Below, in pieces: positions 63,528 to 64,000 of a stretch of DNA of 64,000 nt (the stretch's first letter is position 1; each line of letters opens with the position of its first letter). The DNA is from Rubrimonas sp036788415. GTDB taxonomy: Bacteria; Pseudomonadota; Alphaproteobacteria; Rhodobacterales; Rhodobacteraceae. Location: contig NZ_DAIQNN010000002.1 in NCBI RefSeq assembly GCF_036788415.1, forward strand, positions 1-64,000, given 5' to 3'. The notes under the pieces were generated by a model. It made no database searches. It had not been told where the DNA came from and saw nothing but the letters and a program-made list of their open reading frames with translations. A program made the position numbers and the translations under genes.

Positions 63528-64000
63528 TCAGAGATCGGCGTAGACGTGCCGCTCGCCGTCCTTGCCGGGATGGGTCACCGCGCCCTTGACGGTCGGGCCG
63601 ACGAGCTGGGCGAATTTCCACAGCGCGCCCGAGCCGTAGATCGTCTCGCGCGGGCCTTTCCAGGCCTTTCGCCGGTCCTTCAGCTCCTTGGCCGAGAGCT
63701 TGACCTTCAGCGTGCCCTTCTTGGCGTCGATCTGGATGACGTCGCCGTCGCGCAGCAGGGCGATCGGCCCGCCGACCGCCGCCTCCGGCCCGACATGGCC
63801 GACGCAGAAGCCGCGCGTGGCGCCCGAGAAGCGCCCGTCGGTGATCAGCGCGACTTTCGAGCCCATGCCCTGCCCCGAGATCGCCGCCGTGGTCGCCAGC
63901 ATCTCGCGCATGCCGGGGCCGCCGCGCGGGCCCTCGTTGCGGATCACGATGACTTCGCCCTCCTTGTAGTCGCGGCGCTGCACGGCGGCGAAGGCGTCCT
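63528..64000 (-). CDS. ilvD: Dihydroxy-acid dehydratase, C-terminal part
   Basis: The last 157 residues of IlvD, the Fe-S enzyme making 2-keto acids in branched-chain amino acid synthesis. Recognised by VIRNEGPRGGPGMREML, ALITDGRFSGATRGFCVGHV, PEAAVGGPIALLRDGD and a C-terminal domain ending HVYADL. The frame stays open to the right edge, so the N-terminal two thirds lie outside the window. Confidence 0.93.
   Translation of the reverse strand, partial: DAFAAVQRRDYKEGEVIVIRNEGPRGGPGMREMLATTAAISGQGMGSKVALITDGRFSGATRGFCVGHVGPEAAVGGPIALLRDGDVIQIDAKKGTLKVKLSAKELKDRRKAWKGPRETIYGSGALWKFAQLVGPTVKGAVTHPGKDGERHVYADL

Overview
The window is 64 kb of very GC-rich, densely coded chromosomal DNA with about 58 protein genes and one tRNA. 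The gene content points to an alphaproteobacterium, most likely Rhodobacterales: a trpB-trpA-accD-folC operon, PhaR/PhaA/PhaB, a RamB-type acyl-CoA regulator, ccmAB, a DUF1127 protein, ugp transport and serine-cycle genes. No transposase, integrase, phage gene, CRISPR array or rRNA was seen. Most genes sit in tight operons with 4-base ATGA or GTGA overlaps.

Layout. 1-7.7 kb: a serine-cycle/malyl-CoA operon on the minus strand (serine-glyoxylate aminotransferase, malyl-CoA lyase, malate-CoA ligase subunits), a divergent RamB/PccR-type regulator, MeaB, and a DUF3108 exported protein. 7.8-13 kb: a small plus-strand operon (divergent 6-pyruvoyl-tetrahydropterin-synthase-like protein, GT4 glycosyltransferase, methyltransferase) that converges on OpgC, a RibD-type reductase and cytochrome b561. 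13-20.5 kb: HAD phosphatase, solitary C5 DNA methyltransferase, an EF-G-like protein with a shortened G domain, and phoR-phoU-phoB without pst genes. 20.6-32 kb: DUF1178, FkbM methyltransferase, lysC, ptsP, small enzymes, trpB-DUF2158-trpA-accD-folC. Two copies of a 177-base intergenic repeat lie after ptsP and after folC. 32-41.3 kb: trxA, ccmAB, acetyltransferase, M16 peptidase, thrC, alaS, DUF1127 and tRNA-Gly(GCC). 40.6-46.3 kb: ugpBAEC with a terminal 2H-phosphoesterase gene, then pyrE. 46.4-55.8 kb: two glutamine-synthetase-like ligases, LolA, phaR/phaAB, an agmatinase-family enzyme, an FCD-type GntR regulator and an omega-aminotransferase. Matching palindromes sit at the gntR and aminotransferase promoters. 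55.8-64 kb: SDR oxidoreductase, a divergent pair of KpsS-like capsule proteins, an RND efflux pair, and the 3' part of ilvD at the right edge.

Working together: the left-end operon plus MeaB fits C1/glyoxylate or acyl-CoA assimilation, which shares acetyl-CoA with the PHB genes. The 46-56 kb block looks like polyamine or guanidino-compound catabolism. Most genes are standard housekeeping. The least explained parts are the pterin-synthase-like/GT4/methyltransferase operon, the paired intergenic repeat, the phosphoesterase coupled to ugp, and the twin-operator amine locus. All functions are inferred from protein motifs read by eye; no database search was possible.
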